Shown here in pieces: positions 1 to 11,100 of a stretch of DNA of 64,000 nt. Position numbers and translations under genes: made by a program. The notes beneath the pieces are model-generated. The model did not search any database, was not told where the DNA came from, and worked only from the letters and a program-made list of their open reading frames with translations. This DNA is from Mytilinidion resinicola (lineage: Eukaryota; Ascomycota; Dothideomycetes; Mytilinidiales; Mytilinidiaceae), in assembly GCF_010093595.1 (NCBI RefSeq), contig NW_022985446.1, forward strand, positions 770,151 to 834,150, in the 5' to 3' direction. How positions within the stretch are numbered: the stretch's first letter is position 1; the number at the start of each line of letters is the position of its first letter.

Positions 1-338
1 GAAGGATGACGGGTTTCAGTTCTAGTACCCTGAGTATTCCAAATCCATAGCCATTGGCGGGATACCACTCCGCCATCTCGAAATAATCAGATCGGTCCAG
101 AGCCGCTCTTTTACCGTTTAGGTATTGCAACGTGGATAGGTGGTTGGATGATATCTGCGTATATTTGATACCGCTATGGCGTAGCTTCCGTCCCTAACAA
201 ATCTTAGAATAACGGCCACGACGCCGAGTTAAGACCACCAATGGAGTAACTAAACACCACGCTTCCCATACCCAACCCCACGCGTTCCACTGCGTATCCC
301 TCGATCAATCTCCACGGTCTGGAATTACTCTAGCAGCA
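1..338. other. Intergenic, left edge
   Basis: No coding region, repeat or RNA gene was recognised. It contains the upstream region of the RUD3 homologue that starts at 339. Confidence 0.6.
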
Positions 339-2562
339 ATGTCCGCCCCCGGCTCAGCGGATCCGGTGGAGAATGCACATGGTACGTATACCACTTCTTA
401 CTCTCAGGCCGGGCAAGGGAGGGCTGAGGAAGGCTTAGGAGCTTGTGTTGAGATCTCGAAAGACCAATGCTAATTAGAACGGACAGTGCCGAGTTCCAAA
501 TCCAAGAAGAAGAGCAAGAAGAAGAAGGGCGCCGGCGGCGGAGGTGGTGGAGCGGGCGCGAAGGTGGAGGAGAGCGTGAATGGGAACAGCGTGCCCGAGA
601 CGCCAGAACCGGAGGCACAGGAGGAGGATGAGGAGACAGAAACAACAAGTGTGCGTCTTTGCTCTGTCTACGAAATTCTTCCTTTAATCTACAATCTGCA
701 GGAAAGAAAAAGCTGCTAAAGGCCTTGTAGAATGCGACCCCAAATAATCACGACCACGACCCCGACTCCGGACCAGACACCTCCTCACATACCCTCACAA
801 ATGGCACCACGAGCCCTCCTCCCAGTGGTATCTCCAATGCCGTCGCGAATGCTTTAGCACGCAGCCGCCAGCAGTCCTCCACATCTCCCCCGACAGCGGA
901 CACGGAGGCGAGGCTAGAGGCGCTAGCGCAAGAGCGCGATTCTCTACGCGCAGAGGTGACCGAACTACGGCGAGGCTTGGAAAGCATACAGGAGAAGCAT
1001 GAGGAGGAGATTGGAGGGCTGAAGGAGCAGCTAGATGAGAGTAATGAGGGGCGGGAGAATGCGGAGGAGCAATATCGGAATCTGCTGGGAAAGATCAATG
1101 GGATCAAGAGGAGTTTGGAGGGACGGTTGCAGTCGGATAAGGTGGGTCACATCTTTTTCATACTAGAGTGGTTGGCGATGCTTTTATAGGATGGTATGGG
1201 GATGCGGCGGGGTGGAGTCCCGATAGAGTTGGGACGATACTGTGGCGGCATTGCTGACATGACATAGGAATCACTGGAACAAGCCCGCGGCCAAATCGAG
1301 GAGCTGGAGTCAGAGAATAGAGCCATGCAAGAGGCGAATTTGTCACTAAATTCAGATATCAATGAACTTCGCAAGGAGGCAGAAACACAGGCATCGGAGA
1401 TTGCGAATCTACGCAGCCGAGCGAGTTTATCACAGCAGAATTGGATTAAAGAGAGGGACGAGTTGATTGGGCGAGAAGCCTTTGCGCGAGAGGAGTTTGA
1501 AAACGCTAAACAGGCGATGCAGGATTGGGAAGTATTGGCCATGGATGAGAGATCATTAAGGGAGAGTCTTAGTGATCGAGTCACGGAACTTGAGGAGCAG
1601 TTGAGCTCGCAAAAAGAGGCGTATGAGAGGGCGTCTAGTGAGCGGGATACGCAGAGTTTGACCGTGGACGGGCTGCAGAGGGCGCTGCAGGAGGTTCAAA
1701 ATGGTGGGATATTATTTGCAGCCCTGCATTACGAAATCCCGGCTAACGTAATTACGCAGCTCGTAAAACAGAACGGCGAGAACTGGTTGAGCAAGCGCAA
1801 TCTCAACTTGACGATCTACGGAAGCAATTACAAGCTACAGAGACAGCGGCTGATCTCTCACGGACAACGCTCGAGACCACTCAAAAGGAGCTCGAGCGCG
1901 CATTGCCGTTCGAAAAAGAGGTCAAGGAAAAGAATCTGCTCATTGGGAAACTCCGGCATGAAGCTGTTACATTGAACGATCACCTTACGAAAGCGTTGCG
2001 GATGTTGAAGAAGGGGAAACCCGAGGACAACGTCGACAGGTATAGCCGTCAAGTCATGCATTCTCACATCCCCCACTCACCTCGAACCAGGCAAATCGTA
2101 ACAAACTACCTCCTCCACTTCCTCGCCATAGATCGCTCCGACCCAAAGAAATTCGAGGCACTAAATCTCATTTCCGCTCTATTAAAATGGACAGACGGTA
2201 CGTTCCCTCCACACTCCTGATCCTCATATCCACTATAAACAAAGCTAATATATCTCCCAGAACAACGCGAACAAGCCGGTCTCGCCCGCCCAGGCGCCTC
2301 CTCATTGACAGGCTCCCTCCGCATTCCCCTCTCCCCATTCCGCCGCACCCCTTCTACCCCCTCACTAACCACCGACACCCTCCTCTCCGCCAACAGCTCC
2401 ACCAGCAAAGAAACGCTCGCCGAGCTGTGGTCGAACTACCTCGAGCAAGAAGCAGCACAGGAAAGCGTCCCCGGTGCCAGCTCGCGGAGAGGGAGTAAAG
2501 CTGCGGATTTGAAGACGCCCACGACGCCGGATGGGGGCCCGAAAGGGCTGGGGCTTGGGTAG
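339..2562 (+). CDS. RUD3: RUD3-like golgin with GRAB domain
   Basis: A cis-Golgi coiled-coil tether; the family is recruited to membranes by Arf1 through a C-terminal GRAB (GRIP-related Arf-binding) domain. I read seven exons: 339-381, 487-650, 731-1141, 1268-1703, 1760-2039, 2091-2197, 2261-2562, which join in frame to 580 aa. The N terminus is low-complexity: a Lys/Ser run (SKSKKKSKKKKG), a Gly run, then an acidic Glu stretch. Residues about 170-440 are heptad-rich coiled coil (many E/L/Q/R). The GRAB domain is at about 444-485, with NYLLHFLAIDR and ALNLISALLKWTDEQR. The tail is Ser/Thr/Pro-rich. The second intron (651-730) uses the TAG at 728-730; the nearer CAG at 701 would run into a stop. 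The family call rests on the GRAB motif plus architecture. Exon joints are inferred, not proven. Confidence 0.88.
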
Positions 2563-3184
2563 AAGTGGTATCTTGTTAATTAAGCGCGTTGAAAGTGCGT
2601 TATCAAGATGGGAATGTATCATAGCATCAGTCGTTTTCCTGCGCGCATTTGGGATTGGAACCAGGATAGGGATTTCGGGATGGGTCCATACACTTTCTTC
2701 CATGAAGCCATGTTGAAGAGTGGGTTTGGTTGCGCGGGTTGTTAGCGAAGGGCAGGGCATATCCGTGGATCGCTCGTGAATGACATGGTTTCGTGGTCTG
2801 ATATGAATTGGGATGATTTTGAAGTGAGTTGTGGTGTCATTGTGGTTTTCGCCTTAATCATTAGAGGGAGACTAGGTTCTACCCCACTGCAGATTACACC
2901 AAACCTAGAGGGTGAAAGAAGTATGCAGGCACGGGGCCGTGATCGGGCTGACGTGTGGTGGAGACCACGTGACCGAGTCATGAAACCAGTGACCCGCAGG
3001 CATGAGTTGCGGGCTGAGTGGACTGCCTTGTAGATGGTTCGGGTAGTGAGCTACTCAAGGACTCAACGCCCCAATCTTAAAGAGCATTCCGGTTTCATCC
3101 TCGTGCCCATAGATCTTCGGTTCCCGCAGACGCACAACTTCTGTAAGGTATGACGGATATGATTGTGTCGAGTTTGAGGGCCTT
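2563..3184. other. Intergenic between convergent genes
   Basis: This holds the 3' flanks of RUD3 (+) and the MIT kinase (-). An open frame at 3055-3423 on the minus strand overlaps the kinase end in another frame; I do not treat it as a gene. Nothing else is seen. Confidence 0.5.
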
Positions 3185-4701
3185 TCAGCCATCCGACCCA
3201 TGAGCACTGTCTTTCCGTCGAGTAAAATAACACCTGTTGAGCCACCTTCTATCGCGGACCTTCTGTGGTAGTTCGTCGTCGTCCAGGGAGGCGGAATGTG
3301 GCCATTGAAGGCTTTCAAACGCCACAAGACCATCGCGATCCTGGTACGGGAAACAGGACGCAGTTCCGTCGCAAGCGCCAGCTCCATTGTATCCGTCCAT
3401 TTCAGACGCTCTTGGTCGATCATCCGGGGCTAAATTAAGAAGCGCTGCTACTGTCGCAAGTTTTGTGCTTATGCGACGGCTGTGAGACATGTATGGATAC
3501 GTGTTGGGGTTTTTGATGTGATATTTGTTTTTGAGTTCAATCATCCAGAGATAATTCTTTTTGTGGTTAGCAGCGTAAGCACGTGAATTGTTCGTGATGC
3601 GGTATTCCTCAAAGTTCGCCAACGACTCCCCCATGAGGACGGTCAGCATCTCAAGCATAATGCATCCCAATGAGAACATGTCCGCAGAGCGGCCTCGGCG
3701 CTCGCCCTCGACGTTGCTCTCCGGCGCACAGTACATCGGTGATCGCTCGCTAGGGTCACCTACCGACCCAGTCGTTTCGCCGATGAGATCTTTTGATATG
3801 CCAAAGTCTGTGATAAAGATTGCCTTTCCGCGCACTAGAATGTTGGCGGGTTTGAGGTCCTTGTGTCGTACGCGCTGGTGATGAATGTAAGAAACTGCGC
3901 TAACAATACAGTCTATCCATGATAGCAGGCAACTGTCGGTTCTGTGCACGATAGCCTCATCTTCGTGAGCATGAGCGAGGAACTCCTTCAGATCCATCTC
4001 GGCGGCTGGGCTCATGATGATGCCAAACTCAAGGCCAGCTTGATAGGTCTCGACCAGTTCTACCACGTGGCTGTGCCTTAGCTTTCGAACTATGTTGATC
4101 TCTGACATTATCCGCTCCTGTTGTCTAGCAGCATGGGAGTATCCAGTTCGAATCACTTTTCTAGCGTATATTCCAGGTGTGTTCCAGTCGGAAAGAGGTA
4201 GGGTTCGTTCGACTTTGTCGACAAGGCCATAATTTCCACGGCCTAGAACTTCCAGATGTTTGTATGGCACTTCGGCTTTGTTGGCGTATGTGTTATGACC
4301 TGCACATCGGTCATCTATGGCGGGGACGACGTTCGAGCTCGGAGGCCTGTCATCTACGAAAGTCGTTATTGTGACTGCCTTGGTGACTTCTAAACTTCGT
4401 AGTTCCTCCATGCGGATAGTATAAGTGTTGCGCTTCATCAATAAATGCTCAGCATCATGTCGTATAATCATGGCGAGCTCCTTACAATCGCTTCTAGCTT
4501 CCTTCGATTCTCGTCGACTGAACTACTTATCATGATCTGCTTCAATAGCCCGCACGCTTCGTCATACGCCTCCAGCGCACCTTCAAAGTTCTGTGCATTA
4601 TCCAGTAAGACTGCAGTATTAGCTTTCGCCAGCGCCCTCGAAAGTTGCCCCTTCTTCCATTGTTCGTTCCCACTCATCGTGTCCGAGGAGGAATATAGCA
4701 T
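3185..4701 (-). CDS. MIT-domain serine/threonine protein kinase
   Basis: Two exons (4701-4486 and 4432-3185; intron 4433-4485) give 487 aa. Residues about 9-85 form an MIT (microtubule interacting and trafficking) domain: it opens SGNEQWKKGQLSRALAKANT and spliced reads RRKLEAI/RNTYTIRMEEL, the usual third MIT helix. A full kinase domain follows: G-loop LGRGNYG, lysine in YARKVI, HKDLKPANIL in the catalytic loop, TDFGIS, and CAPES. The HRD arginine is Lys (HKD). MIT domains bind ESCRT-III tails, so a role at endosomes is an inference from the family. The tail after APDDRPRAS is unlike known kinases, and a parallel frame is open there, so the last ~70 residues are less certain. An alternative start is at 4677. 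Confidence 0.8.
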
Positions 4702-5679
4702 TGGCTGTATTTCGTGCGTGCGGCAAGGCCGTCTTCGTGGTAGAGAGACAACGGAGGCTCAGTCCAGGATAAGAAATGTGGTCTAGAAGGGCTCGTAGAT
4801 GGTTTCATGGATGAATTAACTTTCAAGGAGAGACTTGGCTAAACAGCAGTGTTAGCGAGAGATACCCATCGTGTAGATTACTAGTCAGACCATTCCACTA
4901 ACGTATCTAACACCATCAAAGGCATTCATGACCAGCTAGAAGCATTAGAGGCCACCTTGTATCGTATATAGGCACGGAGTTGAGAGAAAGAACGTGGAGA
5001 TGGGAAGAACAAGGACAAGGCTGAGGCTGAGTTGCGTATCGCTCACCCAATGGCAAGGCTGAGCAAACTAGCGCAAGATAGAAGGTACATGTAGATGGTA
5101 AGCAATGTAAATTTGCAAGTGTGATAGAGAATCTTTTGGATTTCAACGAGCCTAATTAGGTGGGCTTGATTGACGATTTTTTAGGACGAGCTTGTCCTTC
5201 TCCAAAACTGACCTCACACCCGGTTAGCGCCATATCCTCTCTTTGTCAGCAAAATTATGCCCGGCTCAACTTCGGCTCGCCCGCTGCTCAGCCTGCACCG
5301 CCACTGCTCAGGATGCTCACCGTCAACTCACCTTTGCAGCCAAACTCGGTTTGCTAGTCCCAATTATCCGGCCTGCCCCTTGATAACACTTTCCGTCAAC
5401 TATACGCAAAATGTGTCTCCAACAGTGGTCCGGCCCAACATGCAGTGGTCCAAAACCGGGCATTCATCAGGTAGCCCAGAATTGGGCCTCGATTCAGCTC
5501 TGCTACCTGACGGCGCTGCGCTCAGCTATACGGGACACTTGTCGTGGTGTCCACCGCTTTCCCTTTTTTCACTTTTCCGCTTCCTTCGTCCCTCCTCTTT
5601 CTTGCTCCCAGGGCCTCCGTTCAATCACCCATTTCAATCCAGTTGATTGAATTAAGTGCCAAGCCGTTAATCAACTCAA
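4702..5679. other. Intergenic, no gene seen
   Basis: Short overlapping open frames at 5160-5650 have no recognisable product and conflict with one another. No RNA gene was found. It ends where the decayed transposon begins. Confidence 0.5.
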
Positions 5680-6202
5680 TTAATATAAAGCCCTCTAATT
5701 TGGGGGGTTGATAATCTTACACCCCCTAATCCCTCCACGCACAACCCCCCCCCCCCCTTTTAGCGCTTCACCACCTTCTAATTGGCTCGGAGCATTTCTA
5801 CGGAGCCTCCGATTCGCTCGCTTAACTTGCTCACTAATTCCAAATGCTCTCTCCAAATGCGGCCTTGATCGCAATCAATTACATCCTCTTCCTCTCCCTC
5901 TACAATACACTCACCATGGCCCTCCGGCCGCCACGGCTGGCGTACTACCCTACAGCAGAGGAAGCGTATATTGCTCTACAAGCGCACGCATCAGCGCAGG
6001 GCTACGGCCTAGCAAAATACTGTAGTAAACCAGACAGAGTAGACATACGAGCATATATACCTCCAAGACGCATGCCGACAGCTCCGCCGCCAGCACCGCC
6101 TATTTCTGTAGTCCCTCGTCCAGCTCCTGTCGCTCGGAATGCCTATCAGTCGACAGCTACACCGGTTGATCTTTCTTGTATTGATCTAGCCCTTTTTAGG
6201 CC

Positions 6203-6517
6203 TACAGCTGCATCTACGGCAGCACCTACGGCAGCACCTACGGCAGCACCTACGGCAGCGCATACAGCAGCACATACGGCAGCGCATACAGCAGCGCATA
6301 CGGCAGCGCATACGGCAGCGCATACAGCAGCGCATACAGCAGCGCATACAGCAGCGCATACNNNNNNNNNNNNNNNNNNNNNNNNNNNNNNNNNNNNNNN
6401 NNNNNNNNNNNNNNNNNNNNNNNNNNNNNNNNNNNNNNNNNNNNNNNNNNNNNNNNTACAGCAGCGCATACGGCAGCGCATACAGCAGCGCATACAGCAG
6501 CGCATACGGCAACACCT
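6203..6517 (+). repeat. 12-bp coding minisatellite (TAAH repeat)
   Basis: Tandem 12-mers of the type ACAGCAGCGCAT and ACGGCAGCGCAT, with first units carrying CCT in place of CAT. The array is cut by the assembly gap, so the copy number is unknown. Confidence 0.9.
6362..6456. other. Assembly gap (95 N)
   Basis: A run of N inside the 12-bp array. The length is not a multiple of 12 or 3, so it is probably an estimate or placeholder. Confidence 0.99.
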
Positions 6518-6924
6518 ACGGCTGCACCTGCAGCTAAAAAGCGCGGCCGGCCGCCTGGTGCAAAGGATAAGGTACCACGGAAAAAGGCACAAGCTCAGAG
6601 GCAAGATAGTACTCAGCCTACCCCTCAGCCTACCCCTCAGCCTCAGCCTTAGCCTCAGCCTCAGCCTCATCCTCAGGCACAGAGGCTTAGCCGAGAGGAG
6701 CTTCTACGTCAGCTTGCGACGTATGATGAAGATATTAAGGCGGAAATTGACCGAGATATTAAGCAGGCGGAGGCGGTGATGCGAGGGCGCTAGGCTCAAT
6801 GCAAAGGGGCCGTAATAAGGTGAGGTTTTGACAGGTTTGGCATACTTGTAGACACGTAGGCACTTCTAGAATAGAATTTCTATTCTATACTTAGACTTAG
6901 ACTTATACTTATACTATATGAGCT

Positions 6925-7085
6925 CGTACATGAGGCTACACGAATCGGTGAGGCTACACGAATCGGCGAGGCTGCACGTCGATTTGTATAGCCGTACGTG
7001 AGCTCGTACGTAAGGCTATACAAATCGGCGAGGCTGCACAAATCGGAAAGGCTGCACGCCGATTTATATAGCCTCACGTGATGTA
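6925..7085. repeat. Mixed direct/inverted 18-bp repeat cluster
   Basis: About six copies of a unit like AGGCTACACGAATCGGCG occur in direct order. They are interspersed with reverse-complement versions (CGATTTGTATAGCC, CGATTTATATAGCC) and two AGCTCGTAC blocks. The single strand could fold into several hairpins. It lies downstream of the FAR1-like ORF, inside the element. Confidence 0.75.
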
Positions 7086-7146
7086 TAGGTGAATAACCGG
7101 AGCTCCGGCACAGTGCTCCGAGCTAATCAGAGGGCGGTGAAACGAC

Positions 7147-7240
7147 AGGGGTTTAGGGGGTGTATGTTTACTAGAAAGGGGGGTGTACAACTACTAAAAA
7201 GGGGGTGTACAGGTACTAAAAAGGGGGTGTACAGGTACTA
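7147..7240. repeat. 22-bp subterminal direct repeats
   Basis: Three to four copies of GGGGGTGTACAGGTACTAAAAA follow a related GGGGGTGTATGTTTACTAG unit. The position near the right end of the element suggests transposase-binding subterminal repeats (inference). Confidence 0.75.
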
Positions 7241-8105
7241 GCGCCCTAATTAATCTGGATCTCTGCTAACTAAGCCTTTAACTTAACTAATATCGAGAGG
7301 CCGGTTGATTGAGTTTATTGAACGGAGGCCCTGGTGAAGGCATTAATAGATAAGGGAGCAACGAATGCTAAAAGGGCGGCTGTAGAAGTCATCATATTGA
7401 ATATAAGAAGCGAAAGAGGGATAAATTCGGGTGAAGCTTAAGAGCTAGAGAAGTACCAATGGTGAGAAAAGATGCGATCGAGAAACATGCCAGAATCAGA
7501 CACTTTATACGACAACTCCGTAATTAAGGTGAAAACCCTTTGACCATACTTCTGGCCTGCTAGTCCTATTTGGTAGAATGGCAGAGGCTTAGACAGGGTC
7601 AAGGCGACAGCAAGACCTCAAGATATTCTCCTGTCCGCGTTTTAAAGTCTCACTTCCATTTTAGTGGCGTAAAACTTGTCATCGCTAGCCCGAAGGAGCA
7701 AACCCTTAACAATTCGTTACGAGAGAAGATATAAAGTCGGGAAAATAGCCTCAAGGGTATACATAAGCCGCACTCACCTTTTAAGGGGTGAAGCAGGAAG
7801 CCAATACTTGGTAATGCGATAAATAGTGGAGTGACGACTTTCAAACTTGCGACAAACGAACTAGCAGCGTTACTAAATACATAGAGTCTACTGCGCAGTA
7901 ATATCCGAAGAGTCAGTCAGGACGCGAGTAATTGCCCTAGATCCTGGCAGGAGTGAGCTGAAGACTCGGGATTCTATTTTCATCACTTGGCCGTTGCAAA
8001 CGACATGGCGTCCAGCTTGTTGATCATGCTTATCAACGCCTTCCTCCTTTGATGTACATACTTATCCACCTATGCTCCTATGATCTGACCTCTCTCTCTC
8101 CTCTA
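7241..8105. other. Intergenic, no gene seen
   Basis: No supportable ORF, RNA gene or clear repeat was found. It is the 3' flank of the kinase-TPR gene and may hold further transposon debris. Confidence 0.45.
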
Positions 8106-11100
8106 TTATCCTTCATTTTCGCGCTCACCATTCTCGCGCTCACCATTCCCGCCCTCTTCATCCTCATTTTCCTCGTCCTCGCCCTGATCTTGTCCCATGG
8201 CTGCTACTACCGCAGACACCAGCTGGTTGTATGAGTCGTATAAGAACTGTTGATTATGTAGTGCATAAGCCCAATCCTTGTGATCTTCAGGAGTGGCCTC
8301 AACAGCGCGATCCGCCAGCTGCACAGCATTTTCGAAGTCCTTGAGGTCGGCGTCAGGAGTGCAAGTGAAGCGTTGGTAATACTGGCCCGCTAGATTGGTG
8401 AGGATGGAACCTAAGGGCAGCTCCAGGGTGTCATCACTGGCGATGTCCGCTGCTTCATTGGCTCTATCAATGGACTGGTCCAAGTCGTCAAGGTTCCCGG
8501 TAAGTTCGAACCGTTTTTCAAAGAGTCTGATCAAATCTCCAAGCCACACGCACCTCGTGAAGGCTTCCTTTCCTGTTCTGGGTACGGACTCGACGGCTTG
8601 TTCGTACCAGATCAAACTTTGCTCCAAGTGTTCAATATCTTCGGTACGCTCATATCGAGTTTTGAGCATTTTAGCGAAAGAGTAGAGCCTCAGTGGGCGC
8701 TTGCAATCATTGTCGCGCAGAGTTTCGAGAGCCTCCTCCTCATATTTAACCGCTTCTTTCAGGTCATCCAAATTCCCTAAGCTATTGAATCGATGCCAGT
8801 ACGTGTTGCTCAAGCGATGTGAGGTTATCGCTCGGTCAGGATGACTCTCTGGATGACTCTCTGCGGTCGATATGTTTGCCTGCTCAGCCCAAACAAATGC
8901 AGCATCGAGGTCGTCTTCATCCCGAGTTCGCTCGTACCGACGCACGAGCATCTTAGCCAAGTTTGCTAACAGGATGGCTCGATTTGGATTCGTGTTCTCC
9001 GCAATGTACACCGCCTTCTCGGCTTCGTCTACGGCTCTATTCATATGCTCCTCTTGACTCGTCATCTTGAACTTTTCCCACCAAATCTTCCCTAAGGCCT
9101 TTAATAGCAAGGACTGAAAGGCATTGTTTCCGAAAGCTGCGTCGACGGCTTGTTCTGCCCAGTTCTGCGCTGTATCTAGATCGGCCGGCTCATAATAGGC
9201 GTGGAATTTACGCTGGTAGAGTTCACTGAGCTCATGCAACTTCATAGCACGAGCGGGATGGCCTTCTGGAATAGTCATAGCTCCTTCCTCTAGAACGGGA
9301 ATAACTTCGTTCAAATCTTCCAGCGTCCTACATGTCTTGAAGTATTCGTCGTCTAGGTCGTTTGCGTCATCAATGAAACCCAGATGTCCAGCAGCAGACC
9401 TCTCTGTAGATAGCAACTCTTCCGCTTTCTCCCAATTTCCCAAGTACTTGTATGTCTCCGCGAGATTATACACCGCTCTTGCCGTAATTGAATGTTTCGA
9501 GCCCACTGATTCCCTTGCCTTCTCTAGGACGTCAGATAATAGGACCTCTGCCTTCTCGAATGACCCGGCAGCATTGCATGCCATGGCGAGATCGTTCATG
9601 CTTTTCAGAGTCTCCTCATTACTCGAGCCTAGGATCTTCTTTCTCGATTCCAAGACGTCTTCATACAACGTTTGCGCTATGTCCCACTGCTGCAGCCGCA
9701 TGCACGTTGAGGCGAGGTCATTTTTGGCTGCAAGAGTGCTTGAATCCTCTTGGCCGAAGTTGTGCTTTCTCGCTTCAACAATCATTCGCTGTATATCCTC
9801 GAGGTCTGAATTTCGTTGTTGCATCTTGTACAACAGAGCAAGGAATTGCATAGCTTGCAGATCATCCTTTTCAATACACCCAGAACGTCTTGTTCGAACA
9901 TCAACAATTTGGCGGTAGATGTCCTCCGCCTTTTCGTACTGTTGATCCAGAGCGTAAATAGAGGCTAGCTTCTCCTGGCTCATCAACGTTGCTGGGTGAT
10001 CTGAGCCGTGAATCTGTGCGTACGCACTTGCGGCTAAATCCTGCAGCTCTTCGGCTTCCTTATATCTCTGCCCACGCAGAACATATATGGCGACTAAGAC
10101 TTCAATGCTTTCCAAAGTGTCGACATTTTTGTCTCCAACTGTGTGCCGCCTCGCGTGCACAATCCATTGCTGATATCGCTCCGCCTTTTCCCACTTTTCA
10201 TCTGCCATTAAAATCTCAACCATCAATTCCATACTCTTTAATCCCTTGGCGTCCGTGACGCCAGGAGCAACCATCCTAGCCTCCACCACTTGTTCCTGCA
10301 GCTCTTCTGCTTCCGTAAGCCTTTGAGTTTTCAGGAACAGCCGAACTAGGCACTCAAGGCAGTCTAGGGTGTTTCCGTTGCGGATACCGAAAAGCCTCAA
10401 TCTTATCTCCATGATTCGAAGACGTAAGTCTTCTTCTTCTTCCCATCTTTCGAAGAACATGTGCATCGTTGCAGCTCTTTCCATGGCTTCTAGCGTGTCT
10501 GGATGGTTGACCCCGAGAGTCCCGATGAGGATCTCCATTACCCGAATCACCAACTGTTTGGCTTCCGCCCATCGGTTTTCGTTATTCCAATACAGACGTC
10601 CCAGTGTCTCCATGCTTTCTAAAGCATCGGGGTGATCCTCGCCAAGGACTTTGATTTTGGTTTCGACTCGTTCCAACTGCGCCTTTTCTTCATATTCCTG
10701 GTTCTGAAGGGTATCGTCCGCAATCCCTCCATCAACTGGCCTGTTCTTTCCAACATCATCCTCGTGAAACGCGACTTCAATGGTTACAGTCTCGTACTCG
10801 CTGTCGGGCTTGTCCCACCTAAACTCTTCCCTACAGCGCTTCAACAACTCAGCCCGTCCATTGTCCTCGTATCCAGCGTTTGTTACATCCAGGAACTTTA
10901 TTTCTTTAGTATTCTTCACTCCAAAATTCGAAAATATCCATCCGACAGCGGTTCCCATTGCGGACGCATCTGGCCCATGCTGAAGAGAGGCATGTTCCTC
11001 CACAGTGTTCTCTTTTCCAGTTACAAGCTTCCCCTTCCCTTTGTTCCTCGATTTTTCACCGCCGTCTCCGAACATGCTTGCATGAACCTTGACGTTCCCG

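Larger units (their letters stand above)
5844..6793 (+). pseudogene. FAR1-like/AT-hook transposon ORF, interrupted
   Basis: The likely start is the ATG at 5916 (context CACCATGG); 5844 is the first in-frame ATG. The N terminus YPTAEEAYIALQAHASAQGY then YCSKPDRV resembles the FAR1-type DNA-binding segment of fungal MULE transposon proteins. A Pro-rich linker follows, then a long TAAPTAAP/TAAH repeat encoded by the 12-bp minisatellite, then an AT-hook (KKRGRPPGAKDK), a PTPQPQP run, and a charged helix ending in AEAVMRGR. An in-frame TAG lies at 6650-6652 inside the PQP run. The N gap is 95 bases, not a multiple of three, so the frame across it is unknown; the repeat itself would keep frame. Probably a dead or non-autonomous element gene. 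Confidence 0.5.
5680..7240. mobile_element. Decayed transposon with FAR1-like ORF
   Basis: The left side (about 5725-5775) carries TACACCCCCTAATCCC followed by CTTCACCACC. The reverse complement of the right side (about 7135-7175) reads TACACCCCCTAAACCCC followed by TTTCACCGCC. This is a plausible degenerate inverted terminal region. Between them lie a FAR1-like ORF, a coding minisatellite with an assembly gap, an inverted-repeat cluster and 22-bp direct repeats. No transposase catalytic domain is visible, so it is either non-autonomous or a fragment. The boundaries are approximate and the class (MULE-like) is inferred from the FAR1-like segment. Confidence 0.5.

Noticed and set aside
3055..3423. 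Alternative minus frame overlapping the C terminus of the MIT kinase
   Set aside because: The kinase frame keeps the normal subdomain XI (APDDRPRAS) and reaches a stop at 3185; the other frame would need an unsupported splice. Kept as a doubt in the kinase entry.
6203..6517. CRISPR-like or structural RNA array
   Set aside because: It is a contiguous 12-bp coding minisatellite.
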